64,000 bases of DNA from Doryteuthis pealeii (GCA_023376005.1 CM042152.1:84557881-84621880); one strand, 5' to 3'. Counted from the first letter of the stretch, positions 56,444 to 62,837 are shown. Translations and numbers: made by a program. The notes: a model not told the origin generated them from the letters alone.

Positions 56444-58519
56444 TCATCCACAGACACATGTTTCGAAGTTTACTTCTCATCAGTGCAGCTCGACATTTTA
56501 ACAGCTACCTCTAGCCGGGATCAAAACCTGACAGAATTTTCATCTACCAAGTTCCTTACACTTGCTGCTATCAGTGGGCCATTAGTCTAGGGTGAACAAT
56601 TAATTGCTACATACTTTATGGTGGTATGTTTTTACAATCACCAGAGAACTCTAATCTGTAAACAGACAGGTCATGGCTAATGCCAAACGGTGAAGTTACA
56701 ATCAATGTCCCCACCCCCACACAGTGCTCAACCATGGGAGTGGGATATATATGCTCATATGTACGCCCCCCCCCCTCATCTTCTGTCTGCTCCAAAAAAT
56801 GACCTCAGGATAAAAGTAGACTGTGGAACCATTTTGTCTTCTGAATAAATTCGAAAAGGCTTCACAAAAGACCAAGGCAAAATATCATTTAAATTTAGTT
56901 GTGGGTTTTATCCACATTTTTCCTCTATTTTCAACCACATTTTGTTGGATTTACCCAAATCCTTTACTTCTACACACACACACACACACAAATATTATGT
57001 TTTAAAAAATTCATTTTTTTTTTTTTCTGAATTATTTATTATCTAAACAAATTTACACTTTTAACAGATTTATTTTTAAAAATAGAAAGAAAAGTTTTAT
57101 TTGAACTAAACTGAAATTGGTTCTTTAGTTCGTTCCAATAATAACAGAGTTAATATTTTTTTCCCTTTAGAAAATAGTACAATCTAGATAAAGCCAAATG
57201 TAAAAAAGCCATTGATAGATATTTTGACCAACTTAAAAATGACTTTAATCAACCAAAAATGGAAATAGTCGTTATTAGCCTAGATATGTTTCTTTTCATC
57301 ACATTATTATATCATATTTATCCAGGAATACTTCCCAATCATTTTTGTCACTTTCCTTCTCTGATATCCCCCACCCTCCAAATAAGCTGTTACTAACAGG
57401 ATCGTCAAGGTGACCCCTTTCAAGTCAAAAGAATTGAGTGACATCGTACAATGTCTGTGGTATGACATAATTGAGAAGTAACAGCTACAAGTAACTTGAT
57501 CCAAAAGACATTATCAGTGACCTTACAAGCAGTTCAAGAAAGAGGAATTAACTAGCAACACTAAAACCTATCTCACAATTTTGTATTGTTTTACATGTTA
57601 GTTGGTAAATAATTTCCAATAATTGTACAGGTCATTGCTTTTTTTTAAAATTACAAATGTTTATCTATGTATATAGGTTTCTTTGTGTGTGCACAGGCAC
57701 ATTCTTCAAATGAAGATCGACAAAAACGAAGCCCAACACACCAAAAATAGAGGCTCACAGACTTTTTATTTTCAGTAAAATATTTTCTTTATGATCATTT
57801 GTCTTCAAAATTACATTTCACTTTATCAAACCAAATATCCATTTACTAATCTAATGTATGAGGGTTGCTATTGAGAGAAACAGTGACTATGTGGAGAAGT
57901 AGGGACGTGATCCACAGAGGACTAGCTTCATTTTGATGTACAATACATTTTCCTGTGTTGGTAATTATATCTGTCCTAAACAAAATGGCATTACTTTTTG
58001 AATCCCCTATGTGGAGAAGTAGGGATGTGATCCATAGAGGACCAGCTTCATTTTGATGTACGATACATGTTCCAGTGTTGGTAATTATATCTGTTGTCCT
58101 AAACAAAATGGCATTACTTTTTGACTCACCCTCGTTTTAGGGCTAGTGCTGTAGCGAGAGAGGCTCATTGATAGAGAGTTTGATTCTGCCACATACTTGT
58201 AGCCATGTGCCCAACTAAGCTTATTAAATTGACTATTAATCGAGTGTGTTATGTGCACTTTACTTGTAAAGATCAATGAGATGAAATCAAACAATACCCG
58301 TCCCCCCTGAGAATAGGCATGGATTTTTGTTGCCGAGACACAAAAACCAAATTGTAAAAGGTCAGAGTGAATACATCAAATATAAAAAAAAAAGACAAAA
58401 ACAAATATATAAAAAGCGAGACTTACTTTTTTTCGAACATCTGTAAAATGCATTAAGCTTGATCCCACATAATACGACAATTCAATGAGATAGTACCAAT
58501 ATACATCAGAAGGCACGTG
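26769..58519 (-). CDS. CERS: Ceramide synthase (CerS/LASS family), 3' half of gene, five exons, 5' end outside window
   Basis: Ceramide synthases N-acylate sphingoid bases with fatty acyl-CoA in the endoplasmic reticulum membrane. Five minus-strand exons (58519-58427, 55538-55410, 45753-45647, 43488-43332, 26861-26769) total 579 nt and splice in frame into 192 residues plus stop. The product holds the C-terminal half of a TLC domain: WYYLIELSYY, then FTDVRKK followed directly by DFWELFIHH, the Lag1 motif histidine pair, VHDIADP with the two aspartates, two further hydrophobic spans, and an acidic tail with KDDRS. All acceptors are AG and all donors GT. As I recall them, exon boundaries fall where vertebrate CERS5/6 boundaries do. 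The N-terminal membrane spans (and any homeobox-like domain) must be encoded above 64000; I found no further exon between 58520 and 64000. The tail favours a CerS5/6-like over a CerS1-like member, but the paralogue is not certain. Confidence 0.93.
27165..27480. repeat. 106-bp tandem repeat, three units, in the last CerS intron
   Basis: The unit starting GGTATTTTTAGGGAGGTGCT occurs at 27171, 27277 and 27383. The first two are almost identical; the third is more diverged. Confidence 0.9.
27697..27918 (+). mobile_element. SINE family 1 copy
   Basis: AGCTCAGTCGATAGAGTG head and AGTTCGATACCGG B box, body through GGGGATAAACTCCCTCGC, ending in a T-rich tail. Confidence 0.85.
28088..28333 (-). mobile_element. 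SINE family 1, minus copy
   Basis: Complete from tail (AAAGTCGTTGGGG) to head (CTCTACCGACTGAGCTAAAC); B box complement CCGGTATCGAATG. Confidence 0.88.
28682..28733. repeat. (TA)n microsatellite
   Basis: Abuts the hAT-like MITE that starts at 28738. Confidence 0.9.
28738..29000. mobile_element. CAGAGATGCTGATAG MITE (hAT-like), copy 2
   Basis: Right end CTATCAGCATCACTG intact; left terminal bases replaced by the adjoining (TA)n. Body matches 18064-18341 (TGCATAAAAATCTAAAA). Confidence 0.7.
29001..30299. other. AT-rich intronic DNA
   Basis: T27 at about 29324-29350 and A19 at 29555-29573. A roughly 60-bp segment (ACATATGGATGTTGCTTAAT) occurs twice, near 29025 and 29650. No gene. Confidence 0.4.
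30300..30474. mobile_element. Fold-back element with telomere-like core, copy D
   Basis: Ends GTTAATTCCTATAAATCTAA and complement, core GTTAGGGTTAGGGTTAG at 30384-30401. Flanks TTTAG / TAAAATTT are not a clear duplication. Confidence 0.85.
30755..31035 (+). repeat. TTTTACGGCATATCAACC family copy, 3'-truncated
   Basis: Runs from TTTTACGGCATATCAACCTC to TTTAACGTCATTCCCAGGAC, then poly(A). Confidence 0.82.
31525..31790 (+). mobile_element. SINE family 2 copy
   Basis: tRNA-like head: A box TAGTGGTTAGAG and B box GAGTTCAATTCC, then AATACCCTTGGGAAAGGTAT, CTATGGGTTAAATAGTAGGG and GGTAACCAGTCTAGGAG. Confidence 0.82.
31935..32110. repeat. (AC)n/(TATACATACACA)n then (TG)n microsatellites
   Basis: AC-rich block at 31935-32019 and a TG block at 32084-32108. 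Confidence 0.85.
32389..32416 (+). mobile_element. Helitron-type 3' terminus
   Basis: Hairpin-forming ACACGGGCAATGCCGGGT, then AACACTG and CTAG followed by T. Matches the 3' end style of animal Helitrons. The 5' extent is not resolved. Confidence 0.6.
32531..33036. mobile_element. hAT-type MITE, copy 2
   Basis: Ends TAGGGTAGGTTGATTTTT and complement AAAATCGATCTACCCTA. Flanks ATGTACAA and ATATACAG share 6 of 8 bases. Confidence 0.85.
33362..33650 (+). mobile_element. SINE family 2 copy
   Basis: Head GGTGTAATGGTTAAAGTC and B box GAGTTCAAATCCTGG; complete to TGACCTTGTGTCACATC. Confidence 0.85.
33955..34198 (-). mobile_element. SINE family 1, minus copy
   Basis: From AAAGTCATTGGGGTGGCC to CTACCGACTAAGCTAAAT. 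Confidence 0.87.
34770..35008 (-). mobile_element. SINE family 1, minus copy
   Basis: From GTAAAGTCGTCCGGGTGG to CTACCGACTGAGCTAAACCG; a short deletion between the body and the B box. Confidence 0.87.
35240..35656 (+). mobile_element. Helitron-type non-autonomous element
   Basis: 3' end: hairpin CTACCC/GGGTAG (35625-35646), then CCACTG and CTAG (35653-35656) followed by T. 5' side near TCTATACATATATAAAGG then GCAGTTGTGCGAATCTGTAT, a common Helitron start. About 415 bp with no coding capacity. Confidence 0.8.
35970..36185 (+). mobile_element. SINE family 1, degenerate headless copy
   Basis: TTCGATACTGGTCTTTGCC, GGGAAATGATGGTAGGTTTG, then GGTTAGACTCACTGGCTG. Confidence 0.7.
36224..36295 (+). 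repeat. TTTTACGGCATATCAACC family, 5' stub
   Basis: About 72 bp only, interrupted by the following SINE family 2 copy. Confidence 0.75.
36302..36745 (+). mobile_element. SINE family 2, tandemly fused copies
   Basis: A full head and body (36302-36600), then a second partial body beginning GGTAACCAGTCTAGGAGAAG at about 36635 and ending at the TGTG-rich tail. This suggests recombination between two copies. Confidence 0.75.
37045..38161. other. Intronic unassigned DNA
   Basis: A28 at 37049-37076, AT-rich spacer, no supported gene. Confidence 0.3.
38162..38447. mobile_element. CAGAGATGCTGATAG MITE (hAT-like), copy 3, inverted
   Basis: Ends CAGTGATACTGATAGCTTT and CTATCAGCATCTCTG; inverted relative to 18064-18341, to which it is close. 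Confidence 0.8.
38598..39000 (+). repeat. TTTTACGGCATATCAACC family copy
   Basis: TTTTACGGCACATCAACCAC to GCTAGGGCTTGACATGACC. Confidence 0.82.
39240..39465 (+). repeat. GGGCAGGGCTGGATTTATTG repeat family, copy 1
   Basis: About 220 bp related by inversion to 41640-41870 (shared GGATTTATTG, GAGGCGC, CCAAAGGG-type segments). GC-richer than its surroundings. Confidence 0.6.
39508..39720. mobile_element. (TA)n plus fold-back with CTGAAGAGAC ends
   Basis: Arms 39561-39616 and 39661-39715 are inverted copies (ACCTTGTTTAGTATATAAAT / complement). The inner ends are GGACTGAAGAGAC in inverse orientation. A (TA)n tract lies at 39508-39550. Confidence 0.65.
39846..40011. repeat. (GT)n and a near-perfect 42-47 bp hairpin
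   Basis: GT run 39846-39882. Arms 39912-39953 and 39965-40011 are complementary except for a few indels, with an 11-base loop, and are again followed by GT repeats. Confidence 0.85.
40168..40320 (+). repeat. TTTTACGGCATATCAACC family, 3' part only
   Basis: GTGCTAGGGCTAGATATGAC to AAGTGGAGTGTACTAGGTCA. Confidence 0.65.
40942..41230 (-). mobile_element. Helitron-type element, 3' part
   Basis: Minus-strand 3' end: TGTGCCC/GGGCACA hairpin (40973-40952), GTTTTG, CTAG (40945-40942) then T. Shares AATATTATATTAAATTAGAA with the 10001-10600 copy. The 5' limit is a guess. Confidence 0.65.
41640..41870 (-). repeat. GGGCAGGGCTGGATTTATTG repeat family, copy 2
   Basis: Contains CAATAAACCCAGCCCCGC and CAAGGGAGGCGCCTCAGG, the inverse of 39240-39465. 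Confidence 0.55.
42735..43090 (-). mobile_element. tRNA-headed SINE family 3, copy 1
   Basis: Minus strand: A-box-like TAGTGGATATAGG, B box GGTTCAATCC, then AACACTTGTACCCAGTTATG and a distal GTCGAAACATTGTGC next to AATAAAGATGAGGACAATAG. Second copy at 45865-46260. Confidence 0.65.
43332..43488 (-). CDS. CERS: Ceramide synthase exon D (last membrane span)
   Basis: Acceptor TTTTCAG after a long polypyrimidine tract, donor GAG/GTAAAA. The first base completes the split Lys codon, then ILYSTLFYAVTVTG, a short loop, and YLYNGLLGLLQLLHIIWT into KMLFHRLRTGE. The loop before the last span corresponds to the segment known to influence acyl-chain choice in mammalian CerS; its sequence here (YAVTVTGMAP) differs from the common ES...GP pattern. 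Confidence 0.93.
43630..44072. mobile_element. Outer fold-back element hosting a nested MITE
   Basis: Outer arms TAGGATTGGAACTAAAGTC / GACTTTTGTTCTAATCCTA with a further inverted stretch around AATACTATTT. The element at 43723-44011 is inserted inside it. Confidence 0.75.
43723..44011. mobile_element. GGTAATCTGAACATTAGC fold-back MITE, copy 2 (nested)
   Basis: Intact inverted ends and a perfect 8-bp target duplication AAATAGTA (43715-43722 and 44012-44019). Inserted into an older fold-back element. Confidence 0.92.
44289..44530 (+). mobile_element. SINE family 1, full copy
   Basis: TTTAGCTCAGTCAGTAGAGC, B box GGTTCGATACC, full body with GGCCACCTCGTCGACTT at the end. Confidence 0.9.
44570..44850. 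mobile_element. Fold-back MITE with roughly 95-bp arms
   Basis: Left arm GGTAATCTTCAACTTGTTC ... ATTTTATGTCTGTGTTTTTG; right arm is its complement ending GTTAAGGATTACC. T and A runs at both outer ends. Confidence 0.8.
45388..45526. mobile_element. Inverted pair of CTGATGA...GAAA repeat ends
   Basis: Arms 45388-45452 and 45468-45526. Minus strand of the left arm: CUGAUGA (45462-45456), stem II GCUGAGC/GCUUAGC with loop UUAAU, GAAA (45435-45432), UAUA and UC. Lies about 120 bp from CerS exon C in the intron. Confidence 0.65.
45647..45753 (-). CDS. CERS: Ceramide synthase exon C (35 codons + 2 nt)
   Basis: Acceptor ATTTAG, donor GTAAGT, enters in phase 0 and leaves two bases (AA). Product ATKMANYSGRKKWCNQ followed by a hydrophobic span and RLFIFPC. 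The KMANY and R-L-FP spacing matches CerS proteins. A 41-base A run (T on the coding strand) lies 52 bp upstream of the acceptor, and a fold-back element with hammerhead-like ends lies about 100-260 bp downstream in the intron. Confidence 0.92.
45805..45845. repeat. 41-base poly(A) run
   Basis: On the coding strand this is a T41 tract 52 bp upstream of the exon C acceptor. Confidence 0.95.
45865..46260 (-). mobile_element. tRNA-headed SINE family 3, copy 2
   Basis: B box GGTTCAATCC complement at 46079-46090; body shared with 42735-43090. Confidence 0.65.
46465..46945 (+). repeat. TTTTACGGCATATCAACC family, long copy
   Basis: TTTTATGGCATATCAACCC through TGTCTAACCTAAGTAAGGA and GGTCATGGACTGCTCA; nearly the full known length. 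Confidence 0.82.
47046..47312. mobile_element. GTAATTTTCACC MITE sharing its interior with the GGTAATCTG family
   Basis: Ends GGTAATTTTCACCTT / AAGGTGAAAATTACT, then GGCTAAATTCCTAGCA arms. Flanks GAATAATG/GAATAATA match at 7 of 8. Interior (GAACAATACAACTGCATG) matches 4799-5154. Confidence 0.75.
47907..47981. repeat. poly(A) then (TA)n
   Basis: A15 followed by about 60 bp of TA. Confidence 0.9.
48170..48420. repeat. Imperfect tandem duplication of about 115 bp
   Basis: GAGCCACATTCCTCTAAGGA and AATGGCCTTTTCATTTAAAG recur as GAGCCCCATTCCTCTAAGGA and AATGGCCTCTTCATTTAAAG. Confidence 0.8.
48553..48832 (-). mobile_element. SINE family 2, minus copy
   Basis: Tail CCAACCCCTCCGCACAAGC to head CGACCATTAGACTACGCG. 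Confidence 0.87.
49353..49523. mobile_element. Fold-back element with telomere-like core, copy E
   Basis: GGTTATTTCCTATAACTCC end and complement; shortest core (GGGGTTAGGGTTAG, 49437-49452). Confidence 0.87.
49545..49685 (+). repeat. Two units of the 89-bp repeat
   Basis: GAGGACAATAGTCCGAATAA and a second shortened unit; same family as 7641-8107. Confidence 0.75.
50053..50345 (+). mobile_element. SINE family 2 copy
   Basis: GGTGTAATGGTTAGTGTTG head, complete to TCGTGCGGAGGGGTTGGTAA. Confidence 0.87.
50932..51172 (+). mobile_element. SINE family 2 copy
   Basis: ATGGTCTAATGGTTAGAG head; ends after GTTAAACTCCACTT. Confidence 0.85.
51379..51608 (+). mobile_element. SINE family 1 copy (tandem pair, first)
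   Basis: TTTAGCTCAGTTGGTAGAG head; body interrupted by a short A run at 51527. Confidence 0.87.
51609..51832 (+). mobile_element. SINE family 1 copy (tandem pair, second, lacks A box)
   Basis: Starts inside the tRNA head (TTCGCCCAGGAAACCACAA) directly at the tail of the previous copy. Confidence 0.85.
52176..52360. repeat. Imperfect 80-bp tandem duplication
   Basis: CAACTTTCACTTTAATATTG and CCAATTGTAGTTGGGGCA segments occur twice. Followed by A26 at 52380-52406. Confidence 0.75.
53033..53212 (+). mobile_element. SINE family 1, headless copy
   Basis: Starts GCCAACTCAGCGTATGAG after A/G runs. Confidence 0.8.
53275..53512 (+). mobile_element. SINE family 1 copy
   Basis: CACTAAGTCGGTAGAGTG head with weakened A box, B box GGTTTGATACTGG. 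Confidence 0.83.
53569..53668 (-). pseudogene. 5S rRNA-like relic
   Basis: Plus strand GGTCACCCATCTAAGCATTG, ACAAGCTTATTACTGCTTAA, CGGTGATCAGGAACCAGTGC, TTTCAATGTCACTTGG: reverse complement of 5S rRNA with many changes. Confidence 0.65.
53952..54192 (-). mobile_element. SINE family 1, minus copy
   Basis: From GTAAAGTCGTTGGGATGG to CTACCAACTGAGCTAAACCG. Confidence 0.87.
54640..55235 (+). repeat. TTTTACGGCATATCAACC family, longest copy
   Basis: Full family structure plus a distal part (GGGGTTCTTACTCCTCTGTA, CCCCAGCCGACATGGCTGTA), so the family may reach about 600 bp. Confidence 0.8.
55410..55538 (-). CDS. CERS: Ceramide synthase exon B (43 codons, Lag1 motif)
   Basis: Acceptor TTTGTAG and donor GTAAGT, phase 0 both sides. 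It begins DFWELFIHHIVT, carrying the paired histidines needed for catalysis in the family, and continues through a membrane span to VLIVHDIADPFLE with the conserved HD..D residues. The key Lag1 residues are intact, so the gene looks functional. Confidence 0.95.
55815..56005 (+). mobile_element. SINE family 2, headless copy
   Basis: Starts GTGCTAATACCCTTTGG, runs to TGCAGACGGGTTGGTATA. Confidence 0.8.
56021..56366 (-). pseudogene. LINE-derived ORF end with a 5S-like segment
   Basis: Minus strand codes FPSDHRVRFKEKKIEKYLDL and ARELIVGKYEGN, then LRALGTI, stop, KNLEKKIRELKIQGRID, matching the C-terminal part of invertebrate non-LTR retrotransposon ORFs as I recall them. The first 35 nt (56361-56327) look like the 5' end of 5S rRNA and like the relic at 53640-53668. 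Confidence 0.6.
56405..56440. repeat. (TA)n microsatellite
   Basis: Directly abuts the 3' side of the candidate hammerhead at 56448-56488. Confidence 0.9.
56448..56488 (-). ncRNA. Candidate minimal hammerhead ribozyme (type I), best in window
   Basis: Minus strand in order: CUGCA, CUGAUGA (56483-56477), stem II GAAG-UAAA-CUUC (56476-56465), GAAA (56464-56461), C-AUGU-G-UC with the GUC triplet at 56455-56453, then UGUGG. CUGCA and UGUGG make a 5-bp stem I including two G-U pairs. Every invariant core base is present. Minimal type I hammerheads with tiny stem III are known from Penelope-like and related retroelements, sometimes acting as dimers. Cleavage is not shown. Confidence 0.65.
57848..58135. 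mobile_element. Tandem 121-bp duplication, mariner-like remnant
   Basis: CTATGTGGAGAAGTAGGGA occurs at 57886 and 58007, each followed by AGCTTCATTTTGATGTAC. The outer edge GGCATTACTTTTTGACTCACC resembles mariner-type ends. No transposase survives. Confidence 0.5.
58427..58519 (-). CDS. CERS: Ceramide synthase exon A (31 codons)
   Basis: Acceptor TTTGCAG (58520-58526) and donor GTAAGT (58421-58426), phase 0 at both ends. It encodes HVPSDVYWYYLIEL, a membrane span, and ends FTDVRKK. The WYY...ELS...FTDV pattern is the CerS-type TLC signature just before the Lag1 motif. A hAT-type MITE starts 138 bp upstream in the adjoining intron. Confidence 0.92.
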
Positions 58520-58657
58520 CTGCAAAGAGAAGAAAACAAAAACATCTTTTTTAATCCAATGCGGTGATAATATCCAATCAATTTTTTTTCTTTCTTTTTC
58601 CTTCTCTTCATAAAATTTTGACCAGTTGACTTTCTGACCATCAAGTGGAGTGTACAA

Positions 58658-59080
58658 TAGGGTAGGTTAATTTTTAACTTTTTTTTAAATATCAAATTCT
58701 CTCAAACAGTGAAAGTTGTGTTGGATTAATGAATACTTGCACCATTGTTTGAGGAAATAGCATCAAAGATCATCTACTAAAATGCACCCAAAATCCTCAT
58801 TTTTCACCAAATTTAGCCCAGAAATTGGTTAAAAATTTAGCAATTCCAATATTTAAAACAGAAAAGATTGTAATTTTAAACAAAATGAATAAAATATAAC
58901 TAATTAAAATTGAAAATATGCACCCCATCACCACAAAACCTCAGATATGCTGTTTTTATCTAATAATTAAGCTGTAACAGGATAAACACTTTAAAAAATA
59001 TTTTGTGTTGGTAATTCTTTGTTAATTTGCAACTTTTGACCACATGTGAGACATTACAGTTCCAAAATTGACCTACCCTA
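58658..59080. mobile_element. hAT-type MITE, copy 3, with perfect target duplication
   Basis: Ends TAGGGTAGGTTAATTTTT and AAAATTGACCTACCCTA. Flanks GTGTACAA (58650-58657) and GTGTACAA (59081-59088) are identical 8-mers fitting the hAT nTnnnnAn pattern. Confidence 0.93.
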
Positions 59081-59261
59081 GTGTACAATAAAAATTTTAG
59101 TCATACATTCGTGAATGCACATTCATGGAGGCACTTATGGTGCAATGGTTATTGTCATAGGAAAATAAAACGGATACACAAATATCTATATGGGTTATGC
59201 AACATTGACCCAGATTGAAGATGTAATCTCCAAGTTCTAAGCGACAATCATGACTATAAAT

Positions 59262-59450
59262 TAAAGTTGTTGGAGTGGCCTAAAGTCAGTATCAGCCACA
59301 CAGCAAGGGAGTCTATCCCCTTTTCACTAGCGCTAGACCAAGGAGATTGTTCTGACATCCTAGGTGAAGTGCAACACCTCCCATTAGCTCCTCACATGCT
59401 GAGGACCAGTATTGTACTAGGAACCTTGTGGTTCCAAGGTGAAAATAACA
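59262..59450 (-). mobile_element. SINE family 1, minus copy
   Basis: AAAGTTGTTGGAGTGGCC to GAACCTTGTGGTTCCAAGG; head incomplete. Confidence 0.83.
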
Positions 59451-60299
59451 GAATACTTAGCTTAACATTTGTACCCAGTCATTGTTAATGGAATGAGAAT
59501 AACTACCCCAATGGATTAAATAAATGGTTGGTTTATTGATTTTAATGCATATCAACCCATCTGGGGTTATGTCATGCCTAATGGTTAGGAAGTAATATAT
59601 GTTGTGTATTTATATTTATATTTTTGTAACAACATGTAAAGATAACAATGTGTTAGCACTATTGGGATCATGTCGAATAGTATTGATTAAGTTCATGTCT
59701 ATATTCTATGGTATAAGTTTATTTCCCTCAAAAAGGACACAATGTCCTCCATGTTGACATTTTCAAATAGATCTTTCATATTGTTTGCATTAAAATAACA
59801 GTTTCTGATGTGAGCAAAAAAACCTTAGTTAACACTAATACACACACACATGTATATATATATTATATATATGTGTGTGGTAGGTAAGGATAAAGGAAAA
59901 ATGGACAAAAAGGAATAACTCAAAACAAATAGATGTGTAGAATATATTTTGTTCCGTTAGATTTTTTTAGTAATAACATGTAAAGATAATGTTTTAACAA
60001 TGTGTTGGCACCATTGGGGATCATGTTGTATAGTATTGATTAAGTTCATGTCTATATTCTATGGTATAAGTTTATTTCCCTCAAAAAAGGACACAATGTC
60101 CTGGATTAAATAAAGTGTGCAGTTAAAGTTCCATGAAGGCTCCTAATTACGATACGAAGGCTCCAGAGTTTGACAAACACCTGAAGGAGATTGAAGGACG
60201 CATCGGCTGAAACGTTGTGTATAAAATAAAGACAAGTACAATATCTGAACAATCTAAATATAAACAAATCATATTCTTTATATATCTTAAGTTATAATT

Positions 60300-60722
60300 T
60301 GTTTGGTTTGTTTTACGGCATATCAACCTCGGTAGGTCATTTAATGCCAATAAAGTTTTGAAATAAGTCAATTCTTAATGGATAATACAATTGTTTTTCA
60401 ACTCATGTTTTTCTATTTAACCCATAGATGAGACCCTAACAGGTACTACCACTCCGGGTCAGAGTGGACCTGGGAGCAATGGTGATGAAGGGGTGCTCCA
60501 CATTCCCCAAACCTCCAAAACTGGAACCTCACCATCAGATAGAGTTTAACATCATTCCCAGGACATGTAGACCCGCAACCACCGCCTTCTAGCACCCATA
60601 TATTAAAAAGGGGTTGGGGCTTGCCATAAGGGCAATAGGGTTGGGAAAATCATATAGGTGCTAGGGCTTGACGTGACCAGCCGATTGATCGGAGGGGGCC
60701 TCTCCGCCCGCCCGCCTAGTAA
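60300..60722 (+). repeat. TTTTACGGCATATCAACC family copy
   Basis: GTTTTACGGCATATCAACCT to GATCGGAGGGGGCCTCTCC. Confidence 0.83.
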
Positions 60723-60961
60723 GTTATAATTGTTCTGCGAAAAAAATGTATAAGAGTAAAATGATTCTTTAGTATTGAACCAGTAGGTGTTGTCATTTAC
60801 AAAGCTTCACCGAGAATTATATTGACTAATGACTAGTCTGTTAGCCTAACTTGCTAACCATTTATGTTAAGTTGGTAGCTGTTTTCATCAAGTCATGGAA
60901 ACTGCTAGGTATAGTTATTTACTAAGATTAACTTAGTTATGGTACAAGGCCAGAAGTAGGA

Positions 60962-61038
60962 GGCACACAGTGAGAATCGAACTCATTAACAACAGTCTAC
61001 CAATCTAGTTTGCTAACCATTACACCACATGAAGTGCC
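60962..61038 (-). pseudogene. tRNA-like sequence
   Basis: Minus strand begins GGCACTTCATGTGGTGTAAT and ends GAGTTCGATTCTCACTGTG TGCC. A box TGGTGTAATGG and B box GTTCGATTC are good, and five acceptor pairs form (GGCAC/GTGCC), but the anticodon arm is irregular. Probably a tRNA-derived SINE head. Confidence 0.45.
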
Positions 61039-61531
61039 AGATATTTGTAATCCTTAGAACTCCTAGATTTTTGTTTTCTTCTTTTGTTAATTTTGTTGTA
61101 TAGGATTACCTACCTCCCCTCTAGACCATAAAAGAATGGTTGCATCTGTCTTATAAATAAGCTGTCAGACAGACGAGACGGGAAGTTAGTATGTATATGA
61201 ATTCCTAATCAAATAAATATACTATTACCAATTATTTGACTTTGCACCTTATTCACTATTATTACATATCTCCTACTTCTCTTTGTGTGTGAGTAATTGG
61301 CTGCGTTTACTCACGACACAAAAAGACCTATGATTGTTATTCAATAAAATATATTAGTTTTTAACACTCAGTGCATTTGCTCTATAAAGTGCACACAAAA
61401 AAGATATTAAAAATTAAATGTACTGATATTCAAAATCATTCAATCTTTTACTTCTTTATTATTAAAATCTATCAAAGTAAAAAGAATTATTGAATAATTC
61501 TGCATTAAAAGACCATTAGCATTTAAAAAAT

Positions 61532-61565
<34 letters not shown>

Positions 61566-61624
61566 TTTATTGAATCTGATTTTTCATAGGTGATGAGAAT
61601 TAGCAAACAAATGGAAATATTATT

Positions 61625-61690
61625 TCTCTGAATTTTTGAGATGAGGTTTGAAAAATTTGTATCATTTGGACTATTGTCCTCATCTTCACC
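61625..61690 (-). repeat. Single unit of the 89-bp repeat
   Basis: Complement of CAGAGAAATA ... GGACAATAGTCC. Confidence 0.65.
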
Positions 61691-61925
61691 GTCGGATAGA
61701 GTTTCAGGTCATATCCAGGACATGAAGACTCAATCCACTGCCTTTTAGCACATATGAAAAAAAAAAGGGTTGGGGCTTGCCATAAAGGCAATAGGGTTGG
61801 GACAATCATATAGGTGCTAGGGCTTGATGTAACCAGCCGATTGATCAGAGGGTGGTCTCTCTGACCGCCCGTCTAGCCTAAGCAAGGACCAAAGTGGAGT
61901 GTTGCATGTTATGAACTGCTCATCC
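61691..61925 (+). repeat. TTTTACGGCATATCAACC family, 3' half
   Basis: GGATAGAGTTTCAGGTCATA to GTTGCATGTTATGAACTGC, joined directly to an 89-bp repeat unit. Confidence 0.75.
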
Positions 61926-62070
61926 ATAGAATTAAAGATCTGTGGCCTAGAGAAAAGTTTGAATATATTTTTTTAGGGGGGGGGGTATAAGTATTCTCGG
62001 CTTTATCCACTCTTCCTTCATTTTTATATTCTTGTTACTCAAGTCCCTCCACCATATACGTAACTATTTA

Positions 62071-62360
62071 CAGAGTCGCGTGGTCTAATGGTTAGAGTCG
62101 TGGGAAATGGACTCGTCGACCCGAGTTCAATTCCTGGACGAAGCTGTTTAGATTTCACATGGCGCTAATACCCTTGGGAAAGGTATGAATCCAATTCTCC
62201 CTCTAGCTATGGGTAAAATAGCAGGGCAGACTGGGCTCTTGAACCATGGCTAGGTAATCAGTCTAGGAGAAGGAAAACTGAATTAAAACCCGTTAAACTC
62301 TGCTTAAGAAATTGACTGTGTCTCATCCTGTTCATGCAGAGGTGCGGGTAAGTATATATA
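62071..62360 (+). mobile_element. SINE family 2, full copy
   Basis: Best head: GCGTGGTCTAATGGTTAGAG (A box) and CCCGAGTTCAATTCCTGG (B box), then the CCTTGGGAAAGGTATGAATC body. Confidence 0.9.
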
Positions 62361-62837
62361 AGTAACTATTTACACAAAGAGAGGTTGCATGCCTCATTTC
62401 AAAGTTATTTCTAATAATTAGAATTGTCAAGCAGAGTCATAGCTGAAGAGATGGGAGTGTGTGTGTGGGGGGTGTCTTATTTGTCTCCCTGCACCCATTA
62501 AGGGTCAGGGAGACACAATGTTTATAAATAGTAGTTCACCTACTACATTTCTGTCATACAATAATAAGTGACACAAAATGTCGAAGAGGACCGAGCGTGC
62601 TGGCACTAAATTTAACTTCACCCCTGTTTGGCAGTTTCTTTAAACTTTGCCCATTTGCTTCTCATTCTCACGTCAAGAATAATGAATTAAATATATAATG
62701 TTATATAAGAGGAAAGGAAGTAAAAATAAACTCAAAAAGATCATATCGTTACCAAAACTGATATATAACAGTGGGTGGGTGGGGTTAAAAATAACTTATA
62801 AGCACTTTCTAAATATACAGAATTCTGAAATACTATG

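Noticed and set aside
60962..61038. Functional tRNA gene
   Set aside because: Irregular anticodon arm and only five acceptor pairs; the head matches the SINE family 2 type.
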